From contig JAPPUL010000068.1 in assembly GCA_026874595.1 (NCBI GenBank), positions 943,001 to 1,007,000 of the forward strand: DNA of 64,000 bases, in the 5' to 3' direction. The notes beneath the pieces are model-generated. The model did no database searches. It was not told the DNA's origin and worked only from the letters and a program-made list of their open reading frames with translations. Each line of letters begins with the position of its first letter. Position 1 is the stretch's first letter. This document shows, in pieces, positions 18,459 through 27,862 of the stretch. This DNA is from Sipunculus nudus (Eukaryota > Annelida > Sipuncula > Golfingiida > Sipunculidae). A program made the translations under genes and the position numbers.

Positions 18459-19994
18459 TCAAAAATTATATGTATACCATTCATCGCAACCTTCGCAGAA
18501 TTTATCAATCTCTCCTTTATGATCTCGCTCATAGACTTCGTCTTGTCTCCTCCATATCTCCTCTATATCTTCCTCAAATACATTGCCATAGCTCTTTTCC
18601 CCATTTATATCCTGTTTGCAGAAACTTACTCGACCATCGCTTAATACTATCATATCTCGCTTTAAATGCCAACAGCCAAACCTCTTTAAGGGACTAAGCT
18701 CAACCCCCGCTCTGCCTTCTAGCTCTCCTCTATAATTATTGTGCTTTTGAAGAATTATCCTTTCCTTATATGCTGACCATTTCTTATAGTAATTATCAAG
18801 TTCATCACTATTCTCCTTCATTCGCAGCATTTGGATATAGCTTCCCTTTGGTCCTCGCTCAAGTAAATAATATGCTGCCTTTTCAAGCTCTTCTAAGTCT
18901 ATCCCTCCTTCGCGTAACTCCTTATATCTCTCCTTTGTCATACTATCTAAAGATAGCAATATATATAATCTGCCCTCCCCTTTGTCAAGCTCTCGTAACT
19001 TGTCTATACCTTCATAGCTTAATTTACCCCCATGAGTCTCTATTATTAGCTTTATACCTTCTTTCTTTAGAGTCTCTTCTATTAGCTCATATATCCTTTC
19101 ATGCAAAAATGGTTCCCCCATATAACTAAAACTTATATATACTTCCCCTGTATAGCTATATAACTTTTCTAAAAACTCCAGATACTTTTCCTTCTCCATA
19201 TCCTTTATTTCACGATTCAGTAAATGGGTCCTCGGACAAATTACACACTCACAATCACATCTGTTTGTTAGCTCTATCTCTACGTACGATGGAACGCTAC
19301 GCATAAATATTGGACGCTCTTTTACCAAATGTTCTATGCTCTTTATTCCTACTTCAATCCCTTCCTCGCTTAGCTCCGCTATGCACCCTTTTACTGCTTT
19401 ATAATTTCTACGATTGTTTACTATTAGTTCAAGACGCTCTACACGAAAATCATATTCACATACCAAAACTTCTACATCATAGCGGTTTATATCTTCGTTA
19501 ATTAGCTCCTCTATACTAATCCTACTATAGCTTTGCATACTCTCTCGTTGCTCTTCCTCCTTTAACAGCTTCTTTAGTAATTCATGACTCAATACCTCCC
19601 CGCATAGCCCTAAAGGATAATTCTCACTAAAGCTATATTCTGCATGCTCTGCTTCATGTAGTTTTAGAAGCTTTAATTGCTCCTTACAATCACTTAGTGG
19701 ACTGTCTGTATATTGGATTAATATGCTTTCATAACCTTCTAGCTTTTCTACCAACAGTTTTAGAATATCTACTGTATAGCCTTCCCCTACATCCCACGTC
19801 CTTTCCTCCTCTGCCAAATTCTCATACTCGCTTCTGCCCCGTTCCTTTTTGCCATATATATGAAATATCTCTATTCCCAAAATCCCTTGCACACTTTCTA
19901 ATACATAATCTAAGCTATTTCTACCCTCAGCATCTAATCCTTTTGTTGCATACTCCGTATTTAGTATAGATATTAGTACGACTGCCCTTTTCAA
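18459..19994 (-). CDS. radical SAM/SPASM protein (spiro-SPASM type)
   Basis: A 511-residue protein. Residues 1-220 are an unassigned N-terminal domain. The radical SAM core starts at about 235 with EIELTNRCDCECVICPRTH, holding the CxxxCxxC motif for the 4Fe-4S cluster that cleaves SAM. The C-terminal SPASM-like part has CWHLKRDMIVLSDGRVSFC and ends CEGCDEW. Spirochaetes carry a characteristic protein of this architecture, and I believe this is it; the substrate is unknown. The start is TTG 19994 with AGGAG only 3 bases before it, so a slightly different start is possible. First of a minus-strand set with the NapF-like protein and the chemoreceptor. Confidence 0.8.
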   Translation of the reverse strand: MKRAVVLISILNTEYATKGLDAEGRNSLDYVLESVQGILGIEIFHIYGKKERGRSEYENLAEEERTWDVGEGYTVDILKLLVEKLEGYESILIQYTDSPLSDCKEQLKLLKLHEAEHAEYSFSENYPLGLCGEVLSHELLKKLLKEEEQRESMQSYSRISIEELINEDINRYDVEVLVCEYDFRVERLELIVNNRRNYKAVKGCIAELSEEGIEVGIKSIEHLVKERPIFMRSVPSYVEIELTNRCDCECVICPRTHLLNREIKDMEKEKYLEFLEKLYSYTGEVYISFSYMGEPFLHERIYELIEETLKKEGIKLIIETHGGKLSYEGIDKLRELDKGEGRLYILLSLDSMTKERYKELREGGIDLEELEKAAYYLLERGPKGSYIQMLRMKENSDELDNYYKKWSAYKERIILQKHNNYRGELEGRAGVELSPLKRFGCWHLKRDMIVLSDGRVSFCKQDINGEKSYGNVFEEDIEEIWRRQDEVYERDHKGEIDKFCEGCDEWYTYNF

Positions 19995-20051
19995 TAACTC
20001 CTATCCTTCCTTATATTTTATTTAAAGTTAATCTACTAAAAAAAACAAACT

Positions 20052-21038
20052 TCACAACAATGTCTTATAACTCCATATTCCAAACAGCCCAAGCAAAAAT
20101 AACATAATTATATAAACAAATGTACTCAGGACTGTTGTCGTTAGTATTATATTCAAGGTTAACTCTTTATCTGCATCCATCTCAGCTGCTATTACATAGC
20201 TTAATATAGCTGTTGGAGAGGCCAAAAAGATCATTGTTGCAACAAAATCGTTGTTCCCTGCTTTAAATAATACTAGAAATATCGCTCCCAGAAAGGGAGA
20301 TAACACTAGCTTATATATTGTCGGGATTATTGTATCTCTTATCAATCGAAAACTTGCTGCTATATCTAATTGTCCTCCTATTACTAGTAACGCTATTGGC
20401 AAGGGTATCTGTTTTAAGATTTCTAGTGTTAAATCTAATACCGGTAAGGTCTCAGGTCGCACAAACGATAATAATACGCCTATTACTGCTGCTAATGTTA
20501 GGGAATTTGTAAATATCCCTTTTAATATATAACCAACTACTTTTTTAAAATCTAATGCTTGTTCCGAGCTTGCTGCTCGTTTTGCATAGATTAAGAAAAT
20601 TACTGACAATATGTTATATGATGGTGCTCCTACCGCTAGCAACAACGAGGCATAATACATCCCATCATCTCCAAGCGCACTTAAGATTAAGGGGATACCT
20701 ATAAAGGCCATGTTCCCTCGCAGCGAACTCATCGCCCAAACCCCTCGCCTTTCCGGTAACTCATTTCTTACATGTGCACTAATATATCCTATTAACCCCA
20801 TTAGTAACGATACAAGCGCTAGCACCATAGGACCTTTTAGCTCTACAAAACTACTTATGCTTGTTTTAGATACTTCATCTACTATTAAGGCGGGCAGTCC
20901 TATATAATACACTAACTTTGACATGTTATCAAGACCTTCGTCCGTTACCCACCCGTGCCTGCGTATTATATAGCCTGTTGCTATTATTATCACCACTGGC
21001 ACTATCACTATTAACGTTGATAGCCCTATCTCTAACAT
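20052..21038 (-). CDS. AEC-family (auxin efflux carrier/malate permease-like) transporter
   Basis: A 328-residue membrane protein with about ten helices in two five-helix halves. Family marks are GYIIRRHGWVTDEGLDNMSKLVYYIGLPALI near the N-terminus, GNMAFIGIPLI, and the C-terminal ATMIFLASPTAILSYVIAAEM. The AEC family includes bacterial malate or malonate carriers and plant auxin carriers; the substrate here cannot be told. AAGGA is close before ATG 21038. It stands alone, followed by the SPASM gene in the same direction after a gap of about 57 bases. Inner membrane. Confidence 0.9.
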   Translation of the reverse strand: MLEIGLSTLIVIVPVVIIIATGYIIRRHGWVTDEGLDNMSKLVYYIGLPALIVDEVSKTSISSFVELKGPMVLALVSLLMGLIGYISAHVRNELPERRGVWAMSSLRGNMAFIGIPLILSALGDDGMYYASLLLAVGAPSYNILSVIFLIYAKRAASSEQALDFKKVVGYILKGIFTNSLTLAAVIGVLLSFVRPETLPVLDLTLEILKQIPLPIALLVIGGQLDIAASFRLIRDTIIPTIYKLVLSPFLGAIFLVLFKAGNNDFVATMIFLASPTAILSYVIAAEMDADKELTLNIILTTTVLSTFVYIIMLFLLGLFGIWSYKTLL

Positions 21039-21299
21039 TTAGACAATCCTTCCTCTCCTGCTCTTTTTTGCCCTATATTTAATACTGTCTCCTTAATCGT
21101 TTTCCCTCTCTTTTATCTTATAATTATCATACAAATCTAGCCTCTTCCTTTTCTCTTGTCAACTTTATACCTTCTACTATTTTACTTCAAATTAATATCT
21201 TATCGCATACTCTTTCTTGTCTCTAATCCCTTAAATAGAAACATTTTATCACGGAACCTTTATATAGACTTTGTTTTGTTTTTTTATTTCCTTTAAGTT

Positions 21300-22568
21300 A
21301 TGTCTTTTAAGATACATATTATTTTTACAAATATTTTAGCGGCTTTAACTTATATTCCTAAGATGCTTTTTACCCTCCCTAATGTTTATAAGCATACTTA
21401 TGTCGCTTTTTTCGCAAGTAAAGGGCCTCTTCTCATTATACTCTTCGCTAACAGCCTTATTCTCGCTTCTTATCTTGACCAACACTCTCAATACCTCTCT
21501 CTCAATTTCTATATAACTTCTTATGCTTCTATTTGTTTACAGCTTTTTATATTCTATAATATTTATATCTATAAGACTTTTGGGATCGACTCTTATGCCT
21601 TTAAACTTTCCGCTTTCCTTTTAAATGTTATCTTAATCCTTTTCTCTTCTACCATTATTTATACTACTCAATCTCCAAACACCGGCTGGTGGCTTATTCA
21701 ATTCCTCTTTATCTTCATAATCACTCAGCTTAATTCTTTCCACCTTAATTTACTACTAATCGTTACTCTTGCCCCTTCTATAATCTCTACAGTATACATT
21801 CTTCAACAACTCCCTTACTCCATCTACTTTATCTCTTATGGCTATGGTATTAGTATTGTTTCTGCCTTCTTATATTACTATCAAGCCAAGCTTAAGCAAA
21901 GTGAAGATTCTATTCAACAGCAGAATATTCACCTAATCAAAGAAATTAATCAACTGGCTCTCCTTAAAGAAAAAGAACGTATCGCTCGGGACTTGCATGA
22001 CTCTTTAGGTGCTTCGCTTACTGCTAATGTCATCTATTCTCAGATCGCTTGCGATGACACAAATTCTGACTCTCAAAAAAAGACTGATGCCCTTTACAAA
22101 ATACAAGACTTCTCGCGTGAGGCTCTTATTCAAATGAGACACGTTGTTAACGAAATTGCCGACCACGATAATATTCAATTAAACGATTTCGTTTCTTATC
22201 TCCAAAATAAATTAACTCATTTTCTAAGTATACGAGAGCTTAATCTTATTTTTGAGTTTAATTCTAAAGATAAAATTAATGCCTTAAGTCCTTCTATCAA
22301 ATTTAAGCTCAATAAAATTATTACTGAATGGTTTAATAACATTATTAAACATTCCAACGCCTCTAAAGCATCACTTGCACTTAATCTCTTTGACAACTAT
22401 ATTGTTTTAGACATTAAAGATAATGGTATGGGGTTTGATAAAAAGACATTTGTAAAAGGCAATGGTATGCACAATATCGAGTTTAGAGCTCAAGAAATGA
22501 ATGCTAAGCTTAATATCAATACTTCAAAAAACGGTACCTCTTTATATCTTAATTGTCCGATCTTTTAG
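21300..22568 (+). CDS. membrane sensor histidine kinase, HisKA_3 (NarX/DesK-like)
   Basis: A 422-residue kinase: about six hydrophobic segments in residues 1-195, then a coiled linker, the dimerisation/phosphoacceptor motif ERIARDLHDSLG (the His is the phosphorylation site), and a HATPase_c domain with NNIIKHSNAS (N box), DIKDNGMGFD (G1 box) and GNGMHNIEFRAQEM. The multi-helix N-terminus resembles DesK-like sensors of membrane state. No response regulator lies next to it, so its partner is elsewhere. C/T-rich lagging-strand codons make the membrane part rich in Ile, Ser, Phe and Leu. No Shine-Dalgarno is seen. Confidence 0.9.
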   Translation: MSFKIHIIFTNILAALTYIPKMLFTLPNVYKHTYVAFFASKGPLLIILFANSLILASYLDQHSQYLSLNFYITSYASICLQLFIFYNIYIYKTFGIDSYAFKLSAFLLNVILILFSSTIIYTTQSPNTGWWLIQFLFIFIITQLNSFHLNLLLIVTLAPSIISTVYILQQLPYSIYFISYGYGISIVSAFLYYYQAKLKQSEDSIQQQNIHLIKEINQLALLKEKERIARDLHDSLGASLTANVIYSQIACDDTNSDSQKKTDALYKIQDFSREALIQMRHVVNEIADHDNIQLNDFVSYLQNKLTHFLSIRELNLIFEFNSKDKINALSPSIKFKLNKIITEWFNNIIKHSNASKASLALNLFDNYIVLDIKDNGMGFDKKTFVKGNGMHNIEFRAQEMNAKLNINTSKNGTSLYLNCPIF

Positions 22569-22593
22569 AGCTTAGAAAACTCTTTGACAAATA

Positions 22594-23430
22594 CTAGCTT
22601 GAGCGACTTCGTATTATATCTAGATATTCTGATAGCTCCTCCTCCGACTTTATCCCAAAATAGTATAATACTTTGTCTTCTATTCTAAGCATTATATCCG
22701 CTGTCACCTTCGGATAGTAGCTTAATATATTTCCTAAATACACGCTATATACGATATCCTTCTCATCTACTCCTGCAAATAACGGGTTGTGATGATAATC
22801 TATTGCTGCTATCAAGGGCTTTGGAAACCCCCATTTCTCCGTAATCTTTGCTCCTATCTCGGCATGTGTTAAGCCGATTGCAAGACGTTCAAGCTCCCAT
22901 GTGTCTACTCCTCGTGTCTCGCTTAGCAAATCTATTCTATCCATCACTCCAGGTATTATATTCAAAAATATTAGTTTGCCAATGTCGTGCAGTAACCCTG
23001 CTGTATAAGCTACTTCCTTACTACATTCACTGTTATGTAGTTTTAGTATCTCTTTTGCGTATTTTGCGCACTTGTTTGAATGATGGCTTATACTTTCCAT
23101 CGAACCATAAAATTTGTCTATTATACTAAGTCCTGCTATCCTCATCAATACCATCGATAACTCGCGGGTCCCGATTATCGTTATCGCCCGCTCTATCGTT
23201 GCTACTCGACTACGTGTTTTATAATGTGCTGAGTTGGCCACCTTTAATACATCAAACATTAAAGCCGGATCTCGGCGGATTATATCTCCTATCGCTTTTA
23301 CATCTGCATTCCGATCCTTTACTAATTCTGATACTTGCTCTATATTGTCTGGTAAGGATGGTATTTGATCTATCTCTTGTTCTATCTTGTGAATTAGTAA
23401 CTGCTTCTTATGCACTTTTTGTTCATTCAT
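22594..23430 (-). CDS. HDOD domain signalling protein
   Basis: A 278-residue protein consisting largely of one HDOD domain: IPSLPDNIEQV, IIRRDPALMFDVLKVANSAHY, AITIIGTREL, AGLLHDIGKLIF and LTHAEIGAKITEKWGFP. HDOD domains are HD-like regulators found in bacterial signalling. Unlike most, this one keeps an HD pair (LLHDIGK) and HHN, so some metal binding or hydrolase activity is possible. AAGGAGAGGGG lies before ATG 23430. It converges on the histidine kinase with a 25-base gap. Target unknown. Confidence 0.9.
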   Translation of the reverse strand: MNEQKVHKKQLLIHKIEQEIDQIPSLPDNIEQVSELVKDRNADVKAIGDIIRRDPALMFDVLKVANSAHYKTRSRVATIERAITIIGTRELSMVLMRIAGLSIIDKFYGSMESISHHSNKCAKYAKEILKLHNSECSKEVAYTAGLLHDIGKLIFLNIIPGVMDRIDLLSETRGVDTWELERLAIGLTHAEIGAKITEKWGFPKPLIAAIDYHHNPLFAGVDEKDIVYSVYLGNILSYYPKVTADIMLRIEDKVLYYFGIKSEEELSEYLDIIRSRSS

Positions 23431-23544
23431 ATTGTTCCCCTCTCCTTCTATATATGAACAGCCAGATTACATAAATCATACACTTTATTTTATACCCGCT
23501 TTGTTACTTTGTCTTTTCCATACTGTTTTTTTTACATATCTTGC

Positions 23545-24105
23545 TCAAGGATTTAATGTTAGTACTTCGTCTAATTCTACCTCCGATAACTTCTTATCCG
23601 CATACAAATTTATTCCAACTACTCGCACTATCCTTTCCTTTGTTGATTCTTGCCTGTAGATTATTACTCGCTCCTCTCCTTGCGTATATAATAACTCCTG
23701 CTTATTATCCCAAAATATTCTCTCCGTCTCAAGCCGTATCTCTCCATCTCGTATCACTACCACATTGCCCCATGCTTCTAAATCAAGACTATCATAATTT
23801 ACTTTCGCTTTGTCTGACGTCAATTCCGTGTATATTACCCCTTCCTTTTCCCGACTTATGTATAAGGTCCTTAAATTGTCTAGCCATATCTCGCGGGAAC
23901 GCTTAAATAATGTCTTCCTATTCCCCACTATTATTGTTGTTAGACGATTTTCACTGTCATATGCAAATACTTTTGTCTCCTTTGCTTGCACTGATGGCAC
24001 TATCACCGTGTCCCTTAGATGTTCTATATCATCTAGTTCCTCATCACTACAACTCAAAATATTAAATGCTAGTATCAATATAAGCAATAGCTTTATTTGT
24101 CTCAA
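23545..24105 (-). CDS. LptC-like lipoprotein (LPS transport)
   Basis: A lipoprotein of about 186 residues. With TTG 24105 as start, AGAGGAC lies 9 bases upstream and the protein opens with a classic lipoprotein signal, RQIKLLLILILAFNILSC, so I prefer it to ATG 24132, which would add nine residues. The mature part has beta-jellyroll-like strands typical of LptC/OstA proteins (ELTSDKAKVNYDSLDLEAWGNV, then LETERIFWDNKQELLYTQ). LptC carries lipopolysaccharide across the periplasm with LptA and LptB2FG; none of these is in the window. It implies an outer membrane with exported glycolipid. Next to the MurU-like gene, 12 bases apart from the longer start. Confidence 0.75.
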   Translation of the reverse strand: MRQIKLLLILILAFNILSCSDEELDDIEHLRDTVIVPSVQAKETKVFAYDSENRLTTIIVGNRKTLFKRSREIWLDNLRTLYISREKEGVIYTELTSDKAKVNYDSLDLEAWGNVVVIRDGEIRLETERIFWDNKQELLYTQGEERVIIYRQESTKERIVRVVGINLYADKKLSEVELDEVLTLNP

Positions 24106-24144
24106 TACTTTTGTCCTCTGAACTAAATACATCCCCTAATACTT

Positions 24145-24906
24145 TTACCCATTCTCTGCTATATATTCATACGCTTTGTATAAATTTTCGTATAAACCTA
24201 CGTCTAATACGTAATCTTTATCATGTGTATACCCCTTTATAACCCCTCCTTCCTTCACTATGTCTAGATATAACTCTATTATCGAATATTTTGTTAGGCC
24301 CCTGCTCTCCATATAACTAAATATCTCCTCACTAACCACTTGTATGCCACTAAACCTTTTCCTACAACGCCAATCCCCTAATACTTCCATATCCTCATAG
24401 CCCCTTTGCCAACCCATAAGCTCCTCGCCCTCACTAAATAATAAACCTCGTTCTATATCCTCACCAGCCTGCACGGCTAGCGTTGCTATCCTTCCGTCTT
24501 CTTTCACCCCCGCTTTATGTGCACTCAGAAGCTTTGCTAAGTCTATATTACTTACTATGTCTGCGTTGTATAATAATATATGCCGCCCCCCCTCCCCTTC
24601 GTAACTTACACTTTGTAAGCTCGCTTTTGCCTTATAAAGACCGCCTCCTGTATCCAAAAGCTTTTCTCCTTCGTCCGATATCAATAGCTCTATACCAAAA
24701 TTACTCCTTTTTACAAAATCTATAATCTGTTGAGCGCAATAATGCACATTTATAACAACATGTTTAATACCATCTCCTTTTAACTTCATTATGTCATACT
24801 CCAATAAGCGTAACCCCTCACGCAGGTATATTAGCGCTTTTGGCTTATTCTTCGTTATCGGCCAAAGCCTCCTTCCATAACCTGCTGCGTATATCAGCGC
24901 TTGCAA
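24145..24906 (-). CDS. sugar-1-phosphate nucleotidyltransferase, MurU/GMP-like
   Basis: A 253-residue NTP-transferase. The nucleotide-binding loop is AAGYGRRLWPITKNKPKAL (residues 7-25), followed by INVHY, ISDEG.KLLDTGGG and the metal-binding YNADI. This arrangement, with a TGGG loop and single-domain length, resembles MurU, which makes UDP-N-acetylmuramate from the 1-phosphate in peptidoglycan recycling. It could also be a mannose-1-phosphate guanylyltransferase. An AmgK-like kinase at 30411-31550 would be its natural partner. The start is TTG 24906. It is cytoplasmic and is followed by the LptC-like gene in the same direction. Confidence 0.8.
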   Translation of the reverse strand: MQALIYAAGYGRRLWPITKNKPKALIYLREGLRLLEYDIMKLKGDGIKHVVINVHYCAQQIIDFVKRSNFGIELLISDEGEKLLDTGGGLYKAKASLQSVSYEGEGGRHILLYNADIVSNIDLAKLLSAHKAGVKEDGRIATLAVQAGEDIERGLLFSEGEELMGWQRGYEDMEVLGDWRCRKRFSGIQVVSEEIFSYMESRGLTKYSIIELYLDIVKEGGVIKGYTHDKDYVLDVGLYENLYKAYEYIAENG

Positions 24907-25011
24907 TTACCTATTTTATCTCCTTTTTTTCCATCCTTAGATTTACTTTAGCTACTTTAACTCTCTTTTATAGTATATTTTATAACACCTTTTTTTATGG
25001 AGATCGTTATT

Positions 25012-25263
25012 ATGTCTAGCTCAACTCCCGCACAGCCATCTACTCCTATCCCTCCTACTCCCAAACTTAAAAACAATCTCGTTGCTTTTGTCCCTAAGAA
25101 ACAGGGCCTTAGAAAAGCTTATGGATTTAGCATCCTCGAACTCTCTCAAGCTAATATTAATTTGCATACTGCTTGTAAGCTGCGTATTAAGACCGATAAA
25201 CGCAGAAAATCCTTCTATTTGTATAACATTCAGACTCTAAAAAACTTTATTAACAACTCTTAA
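25012..25263 (+). CDS. small basic protein resembling ribosomal L13e-like domain
   Basis: An 83-residue protein: a Pro/Ser/Thr-rich start, then KAYGFSILELSQANI, a gap, and CKLRIKTDKRRKSFY. This GFSxxEL...A..L.I..DKRRKS pattern is what I recall for small L13e-like proteins found in some bacteria and archaea. Their bacterial role is not known to me. ATG 25012 is favoured over ATG 24997 because GGAG lies 9 bases before it. It sits alone on the plus strand between two minus-strand genes. Confidence 0.55.
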   Translation: MSSSTPAQPSTPIPPTPKLKNNLVAFVPKKQGLRKAYGFSILELSQANINLHTACKLRIKTDKRRKSFYLYNIQTLKNFINNS

Positions 25264-25306
25264 CTACTAACTTGCCACGCCTTGTCCCTCAAAACCCTCT
25301 ACCACC

Positions 25307-25948
25307 TCATAGTCCGCGTAAGATATCGTAAGCTCTTTTGCTGTTTATGCTATAAAGCAATTTACAACCCTCTTCTCCTAACTCCTCTATATTGCATCTA
25401 GCCCCTCCTAACAACTCCTGCACACTGCCAATTGACGCCTCCTTTGTGCCACTTAGATAGTCCCTCGAGTATATCCCGCAAAGACCTTCTACGTTGTTAG
25501 CGCATCTATATACATAAACATCATAATTATCACCATATCTAATGCATCTTTTGTATAGCCTCTCTATTAACACCTTCGGTACGTTTACCATGTCGCAAGC
25601 TAATACATATAGCCATTCATATCCTCCCTCCTTTCTCCCCTCCTTTCTCCCCTCCTTTCTCCCCTCCTTTATATCTCCTTCCATGTCCTCTAACGATTTG
25701 TGCACCGACAGTATCCCTGCTTGCGGCCCTTTATAACTTTCTGCATCTAATAACAACTCTTCTTTACCAAAATATTTACTATACTCTCTCTCCTGTATGC
25801 CGTTTATCGATATGTATACACGATCGCATACACTCAATAACTTCTCTTTTGCATGAGAAACACATACCTTTTCTCTAATCCTTAACAACCCCTTATCCTC
25901 CCCCATCCTACTACTACGTCCCCCACAAAGAACTACACCCACTACCAT
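25307..25948 (-). CDS. mobA: molybdenum cofactor guanylyltransferase
   Basis: A 213-residue protein that would attach GMP to molybdopterin. The GTP-binding loop LCGGRSSRMGEDKGLL lies near the start, with GPQAGIL and the metal site ACDMVNVP further on. Between these a low-complexity insert, EGRKEGRKEGRKEGG, is coded by a 12-base purine repeat (25627-25670) absent from normal MobA; it lies between core elements and is probably a surface loop. The start overlaps the end of moaE by 7 bases. It is the last gene of the cofactor operon. MobA implies use of a bis-MGD enzyme, but none is in the window. Confidence 0.88.
   Translation of the reverse strand: MVVGVVLCGGRSSRMGEDKGLLRIREKVCVSHAKEKLLSVCDRVYISINGIQEREYSKYFGKEELLLDAESYKGPQAGILSVHKSLEDMEGDIKEGRKEGRKEGRKEGGYEWLYVLACDMVNVPKVLIERLYKRCIRYGDNYDVYVYRCANNVEGLCGIYSRDYLSGTKEASIGSVQELLGGARCNIEELGEEGCKLLYSINSKRAYDILRGL
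25627..25670. repeat. 12-base in-frame tandem repeat in mobA
   Basis: About three and a half copies of CCTCCTTTCTCC, read as EGRK on the minus strand, inside the mobA gene. Confidence 0.9.
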
Positions 25949-26382
25949 CTGTGACTGCCATCCTTATATACTTCCTTCTTCCATATCGCTGCCTCCTTCT
26001 TTACCCTGTCTAGTATATATCTATTAGATTCATATGCCTCGCCTCTATGGCCTCCGCTCGTTATAATTACTATCGCGCTCTCTCCTACCTCTATCCTCCC
26101 TACTCGATGTATGCAATAACCGTAACTTAAATCCCAACGCTTTATCGCTTCCTTTACTACCTCTTCTATCTTTAACTCTGCATGCTCTTTATTTGTATCG
26201 TAATATAAATAATCTACCTCCCGACCATCTCTAGCTATATCTCGTCTTACCTCTCCGCTAAACAATACCACTCCCCCTATCGCCCCCCCATGTGCACCAT
26301 TTCTACTTAAAAGCTCATCCAGCATTAGTTTCTTATCCGTTATCCCTCCAAAACCTTTTACTCCATTTTCTACTACGTTCAT
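25942..26382 (-). CDS. moaE: molybdopterin synthase large subunit
   Basis: A 146-residue protein. With MoaD it puts the dithiolene sulphurs onto precursor Z. MoaE marks: GGVVLFSGEVR near residue 35, HRVGRIEVGESAIVI, GGHRGEAYESNRYILDRVK, and the active-site IWKKE followed by DGSHRW at the end. It has normal family length. It overlaps mobA by 7 bases and follows moaD after 112 bases in the same direction. Cytoplasmic heterotetramer with MoaD. Confidence 0.93.
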   Translation of the reverse strand: MNVVENGVKGFGGITDKKLMLDELLSRNGAHGGAIGGVVLFSGEVRRDIARDGREVDYLYYDTNKEHAELKIEEVVKEAIKRWDLSYGYCIHRVGRIEVGESAIVIITSGGHRGEAYESNRYILDRVKKEAAIWKKEVYKDGSHRW

Positions 26383-26494
26383 CCTTTAACAATAGCCCTC
26401 CTTTTACCCCGTTTTTACTCCGTTTTTACTCCTCTATCTCATCTGTTTTCAATTGCCTCTCGCCTTTTTCCATCATTCTACAGCTCATTACACT

Positions 26495-26743
26495 TCAGCC
26501 GCCGCTTGAAGGCGGAAATAATAATAACTCTTCACCCTCTTCTATAAGCTCTTCTATATCTTCTACCACCCGCTTACCGCGTATCACCCGCAGACTACTA
26601 ACATGACCTAAGACCTTTGGCTCCCTCTTTATCAATATTTCTAAAACCTCTTTACAGCTTACTCTCCCGCCTCCACTCCCTACCCTAAGCTCAAGACCTT
26701 CTCCAAAATAATCCCTAAGTACTCCATATACTTTTATTCGCAT
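26495..26743 (-). CDS. moaD: molybdopterin synthase sulphur carrier subunit
   Basis: An 82-residue ubiquitin-fold protein. It starts RIKVYGVLRDYFGEGLEL, like MoaD, and ends PPSSGG, the C-terminal Gly-Gly that is adenylated and converted to a thiocarboxylate. MoeB, which activates this tail, is not in the window and must be elsewhere or replaced by ThiF. The gene lies 30 bases after moaA and before moaE. The middle has a Gly/Ser/Arg-rich stretch from the purine-rich strand bias. Confidence 0.92.
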   Translation of the reverse strand: MRIKVYGVLRDYFGEGLELRVGSGGGRVSCKEVLEILIKREPKVLGHVSSLRVIRGKRVVEDIEELIEEGEELLLFPPSSGG

Positions 26744-26773
26744 CCTTATTCCTCCTCTTGCTTTACTTCTCTT

Positions 26774-27832
26774 TTAACCGCCTATCTGTTGCATCCCAAG
26801 TGCACTGCCTTTAAATCTATACTCTTGTTTGTCCTTTAATGCCTCTTCTAATATCTTGCGCAGTTTCTCCCTACTCCTTATACCTCGTATGTTGAAACTC
26901 CTTTCCTCACTAAGACAGCCATATATATTCCCTTTGTGATCAAGACGTAGCCTATTACAATCTTTGCAAAACGGACTCGTTGTGTTCGATATTATCCCAA
27001 ATTTATACCCCTCTGCCTTCGTCTTCCAATATTTTGATGTCTTGCCTGCTTCCCGCCCTAATTCCTCAAGCTCATACTCCTTCTTTATCTGTCCCAATAT
27101 TGATTCTTCTCCATAAAAATATCTCTCATGATTATTATACAAATGGCCCATCTGCATCACCTCTAAAAACCGTACCACCACCCCTCGCTTACCAAAATAT
27201 TTTAACAACTTCAATATCTCCCCTTCGTTTAAACCTCGCAGTATTGTCGCGTTTACTTTTACTTTAAAACCCAGCCTCATGCTCTTTTCTATCCCTTCCA
27301 ATACATTGTCCTTATATTTGCCGCCCCCTGTTATTTTCTCAAACTCTTCCTCCCCAAGTGCATCGCAGGATACATTTAGTCCGTCAAGCCCTGAGCCCTT
27401 TAACTCCATTATCCGATCCGCTAGATTATAACCATTTGTCGTTAGCGTCAAAGCCTTTATTCCCAAACTCTTAACTCCTCTTATTAGCCTAGCTAGTCCC
27501 TTATACAATAGTGGCTCCCCGCCTGTTATTCGCACCTTCTCAAGAACTAGTTCCTCGTGTAATAGCTTAATTAGTTCTATGTATTCTTCCTCTTTTAGTC
27601 CAACACCTCCTAGCTCATCCCCCTCTGAGCAATATTTACACCCAAAGTTACATCTGTCTGTTACGCTAACTCGTAATACCTTGAACCTTCTTACCTCTAC
27701 ACTCCCACCAACCCCCATCGTAACTTCCCCTCTTAACACATCCTCTTTACCATCCTCTTTACCATCCTCTTTACCATCCTCTTTACCATCCTCTTTACCA
27801 TCCTCTTTATTTTTATTCTTTATTCTTTGCAC
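26774..27832 (-). CDS. moaA: GTP 3',8-cyclase
   Basis: A 352-residue radical SAM enzyme that starts molybdopterin synthesis by converting GTP to 3',8-cyclo-7,8-dihydro-GTP. The N-terminal cluster motif is VSVTDRCNFGCKYCS, the GGEPLL motif follows, the second cluster cysteines are in CKDCNRLRLDHKGNIYGC, and the protein ends in the Gly-Gly needed for catalysis. The first 40 residues are unusual: five or more copies of KEDG, coded by a 12-base repeat at 27741-27808. The start is GTG 27832; a shorter start after the repeat (near VTMGVGG) cannot be excluded. 30-base gaps separate it from moeA and moaD. Confidence 0.93.
   Translation of the reverse strand: MQRIKNKNKEDGKEDGKEDGKEDGKEDGKEDVLRGEVTMGVGGSVEVRRFKVLRVSVTDRCNFGCKYCSEGDELGGVGLKEEEYIELIKLLHEELVLEKVRITGGEPLLYKGLARLIRGVKSLGIKALTLTTNGYNLADRIMELKGSGLDGLNVSCDALGEEEFEKITGGGKYKDNVLEGIEKSMRLGFKVKVNATILRGLNEGEILKLLKYFGKRGVVVRFLEVMQMGHLYNNHERYFYGEESILGQIKKEYELEELGREAGKTSKYWKTKAEGYKFGIISNTTSPFCKDCNRLRLDHKGNIYGCLSEERSFNIRGIRSREKLRKILEEALKDKQEYRFKGSALGMQQIGG
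27741..27808. repeat. 12-base in-frame tandem repeat in moaA
   Basis: Roughly six copies of CTTTACCATCCT (KEDG on the minus strand). The unit is a multiple of three, so slippage changes length without breaking the frame. Confidence 0.9.
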
Positions 27833-27862
27833 TTTTATACCCCTATCTCCTTTTCTCTACAC

